Positions 62,998 through 64,000 of a DNA stretch of 64,000 nt are shown in pieces. Below the pieces are notes generated by a model. The model was given only the letters and a program-made list of their open reading frames with translations. It had not been told where the DNA came from and searched no databases. Both the position numbers and the translations under genes were made by a program. The DNA comes from Phytobacter ursingii (GTDB lineage: Bacteria; Pseudomonadota; Gammaproteobacteria; Enterobacterales; Enterobacteriaceae). How positions within the stretch are numbered: the first letter of the stretch is position 1; each line of letters opens with the position of its first letter. The stretch spans positions 124,001-188,000 of the forward strand of contig CABDWT010000018.1 of NCBI GenBank assembly GCA_901456055.1, read 5' to 3'.

Positions 62998-63340
62998 GCA
63001 GGTTCTCCTGAGATCGCCGACGCGATCATGTCGCGCCAGTCATTCTAATAGCACTCATTTTCATGCATTTATCATGCCAAATAAAAAAATAACAGCATAA
63101 TCCCCTGCTTTTACTGTGCCCTTCTTCTCTTCATCCTTATCACTGATTAAGAAAATCCGTTGCAAAGCAGCGCTTTTTTTAGCCTCAGAAATTCCGATGC
63201 AACGGCGAGGAAAAGGCTGTTTTACGCCATCCCTTCACCACGTCATTATCGCTTTCACACCAGGGAACACCGTTTGCACCGTTCTGGCGCGCCGGGTTTC
63301 AGATAGCCACAACAGCCATTTCATATATGGGGATGAGAAT
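62998..63340. promoter_or_regulatory. Divergent promoter region between lysR and the binding-protein gene
   Basis: A 343-bp non-coding stretch that is AT-rich near 63045-63100, where the lysR and importer promoters would be expected. No coding frame is supported, and I could not assign a specific LysR box. Confidence 0.45.
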
Positions 63341-64000
63341 ATGTTGCGTAAAATTCGTGCCTTAACGTTGTTAACCACATGCGTGCTAAGCGCAGGACAT
63401 GCGATGGCCGCGGACAAACTGATTGTCAGCACCTGGGGCGGCGGCTTTAAAGATTTGATCGATGAGACCATCGCGAAAGCCTTTACGAAAGAAACCGGCG
63501 TGGAAGTGCAGTTTGTTACAGGCGGCACCATTGATCGCCTCAACAAAGCCAAGCTGGCAGGGGGTTCACCGGAAACGGACGTGACTTTCACCACTGCGCA
63601 TGTGGGCTATCTCTATGCTAATTCAGGGCTGTTTGAAAAGCTCGATATGAGCAAAATCCCGAACGCGGCAAACCTTGTGCAACAGGCTAAAGTCAGCCCT
63701 TATCACCTCGGCGTCTGGGGCTACGTTTACACCATCGGCTACCGTCCGGATTTAGTCCCCAAAGGCGAAACCTTCGCGAGCTGGAACGATCTGTGGAAAC
63801 CGGAGCTCAAAGGAACACTCGCGCTGCCTGACTGGGATCCAAGCCACATTATTGCTGTGGCCGCCAAACTCTCCGGCACCGATGCGGCCCACTGGCAGCA
63901 GGGCCAGACGAAGCTCAAGGCGCTGATCCCGAACATCAAATCCTTCTATACCGATGACGCCAATAGCCAGCAACTGATCTCCACCGGCGAAACACCGGTT
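63341..64000 (+). CDS. Polyamine-type ABC transporter substrate-binding protein (partial)
   Basis: First 220 residues of a periplasmic binding protein of the PotD/PotF class. A signal peptide (MLRKIRALTLLTTCVLSAGH, cleaved after AMA) precedes LIVSTWGGGFKDLIDETIAK, the usual first strand of this family, and TDVTFTTAHVGYLYANSGLF. GGGGATGAGAAT lies upstream of the ATG. It is probably the binding subunit for the ATPase split by the IS; permease genes would be beyond the window. The ligand cannot be named. Confidence 0.88.
   Translation, partial: MLRKIRALTLLTTCVLSAGHAMAADKLIVSTWGGGFKDLIDETIAKAFTKETGVEVQFVTGGTIDRLNKAKLAGGSPETDVTFTTAHVGYLYANSGLFEKLDMSKIPNAANLVQQAKVSPYHLGVWGYVYTIGYRPDLVPKGETFASWNDLWKPELKGTLALPDWDPSHIIAVAAKLSGTDAAHWQQGQTKLKALIPNIKSFYTDDANSQQLISTGETPV

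Overview
The window is chromosomal DNA from an enterobacterium of the Enterobacter/Klebsiella/Kosakonia type. Three things support this. The backbone runs in the E. coli order narK-narXL-ychO ... ychN ... chaCBA-kdsA-sirB-prmC-prfA-hemA-lolB-ispE-prs-dauA-ychH-pth-ychF. Into that backbone are set loci that E. coli K-12 lacks but Klebsiella-like genera carry: the nas nitrate-assimilation cluster and the budABC-budR acetoin/2,3-butanediol locus. Protein lengths and motifs match family members closely. The genus cannot be fixed by eye.

Region 1 (1-22 kb) is nitrogen-centred. It opens with the cut-off nitrate transporter gene narK and the narXL nitrate-sensing two-component system. These are followed by ychO, a secreted PEBP-family protein and the nas operon nasF-E-D-(CB)-A. 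The operon has a readable control region: tandem NtrC-like sites, a -24/-12 sigma54 promoter, two hexaloop hairpins of the ANTAR target type and an intrinsic terminator, with the antiterminator gene nasR just upstream. nasC and nasB form one continuous reading frame. Then come ychN, a chemoreceptor, a small DUF1883-like gene and chaCBA.

Region 2 (22-36 kb) is housekeeping: kdsA, the hemA-prfA-prmC translation/haem operon, lolB-ispE-prs, the SLC26-type transporter dauA, a MerR/TipA-like regulator, ychH, pth and ychF.

Region 3 (35.7-40.6 kb) is a decayed island behind ychF. It holds a frameshifted and truncated P4-type integrase, an orphan T6SS VgrG with two small membrane-anchored proteins, and about 1.2 kb of gene relics.

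Region 4 (40.6-50.7 kb) carries budABC with budR, an AraC regulator, a Cfa-like cyclopropane synthase, lutABC for lactate oxidation and a short MarA-like regulator. Region 5 (50.7-54 kb) has a diguanylate cyclase and an Fsr-like MFS exporter.

Region 6 (54-64 kb) is an uncharacterised catabolic/transport cluster: RidA, a DUF1028 protein, an ArgE-like M20 deacylase, a PotA-type ABC ATPase, a quinone oxidoreductase, a GST, an AroQ-like protein with altered active-site residues, a 2-hydroxyacid dehydrogenase, a LysR regulator and a polyamine-type binding protein cut by the window end. The ATPase gene is split by an IS110-family element closely resembling IS621. Its bridge RNA can be read in the left end, and all four guide segments are consistent with the donor ends and with this target. 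Removing the element with one CT core restores the ATPase frame exactly.
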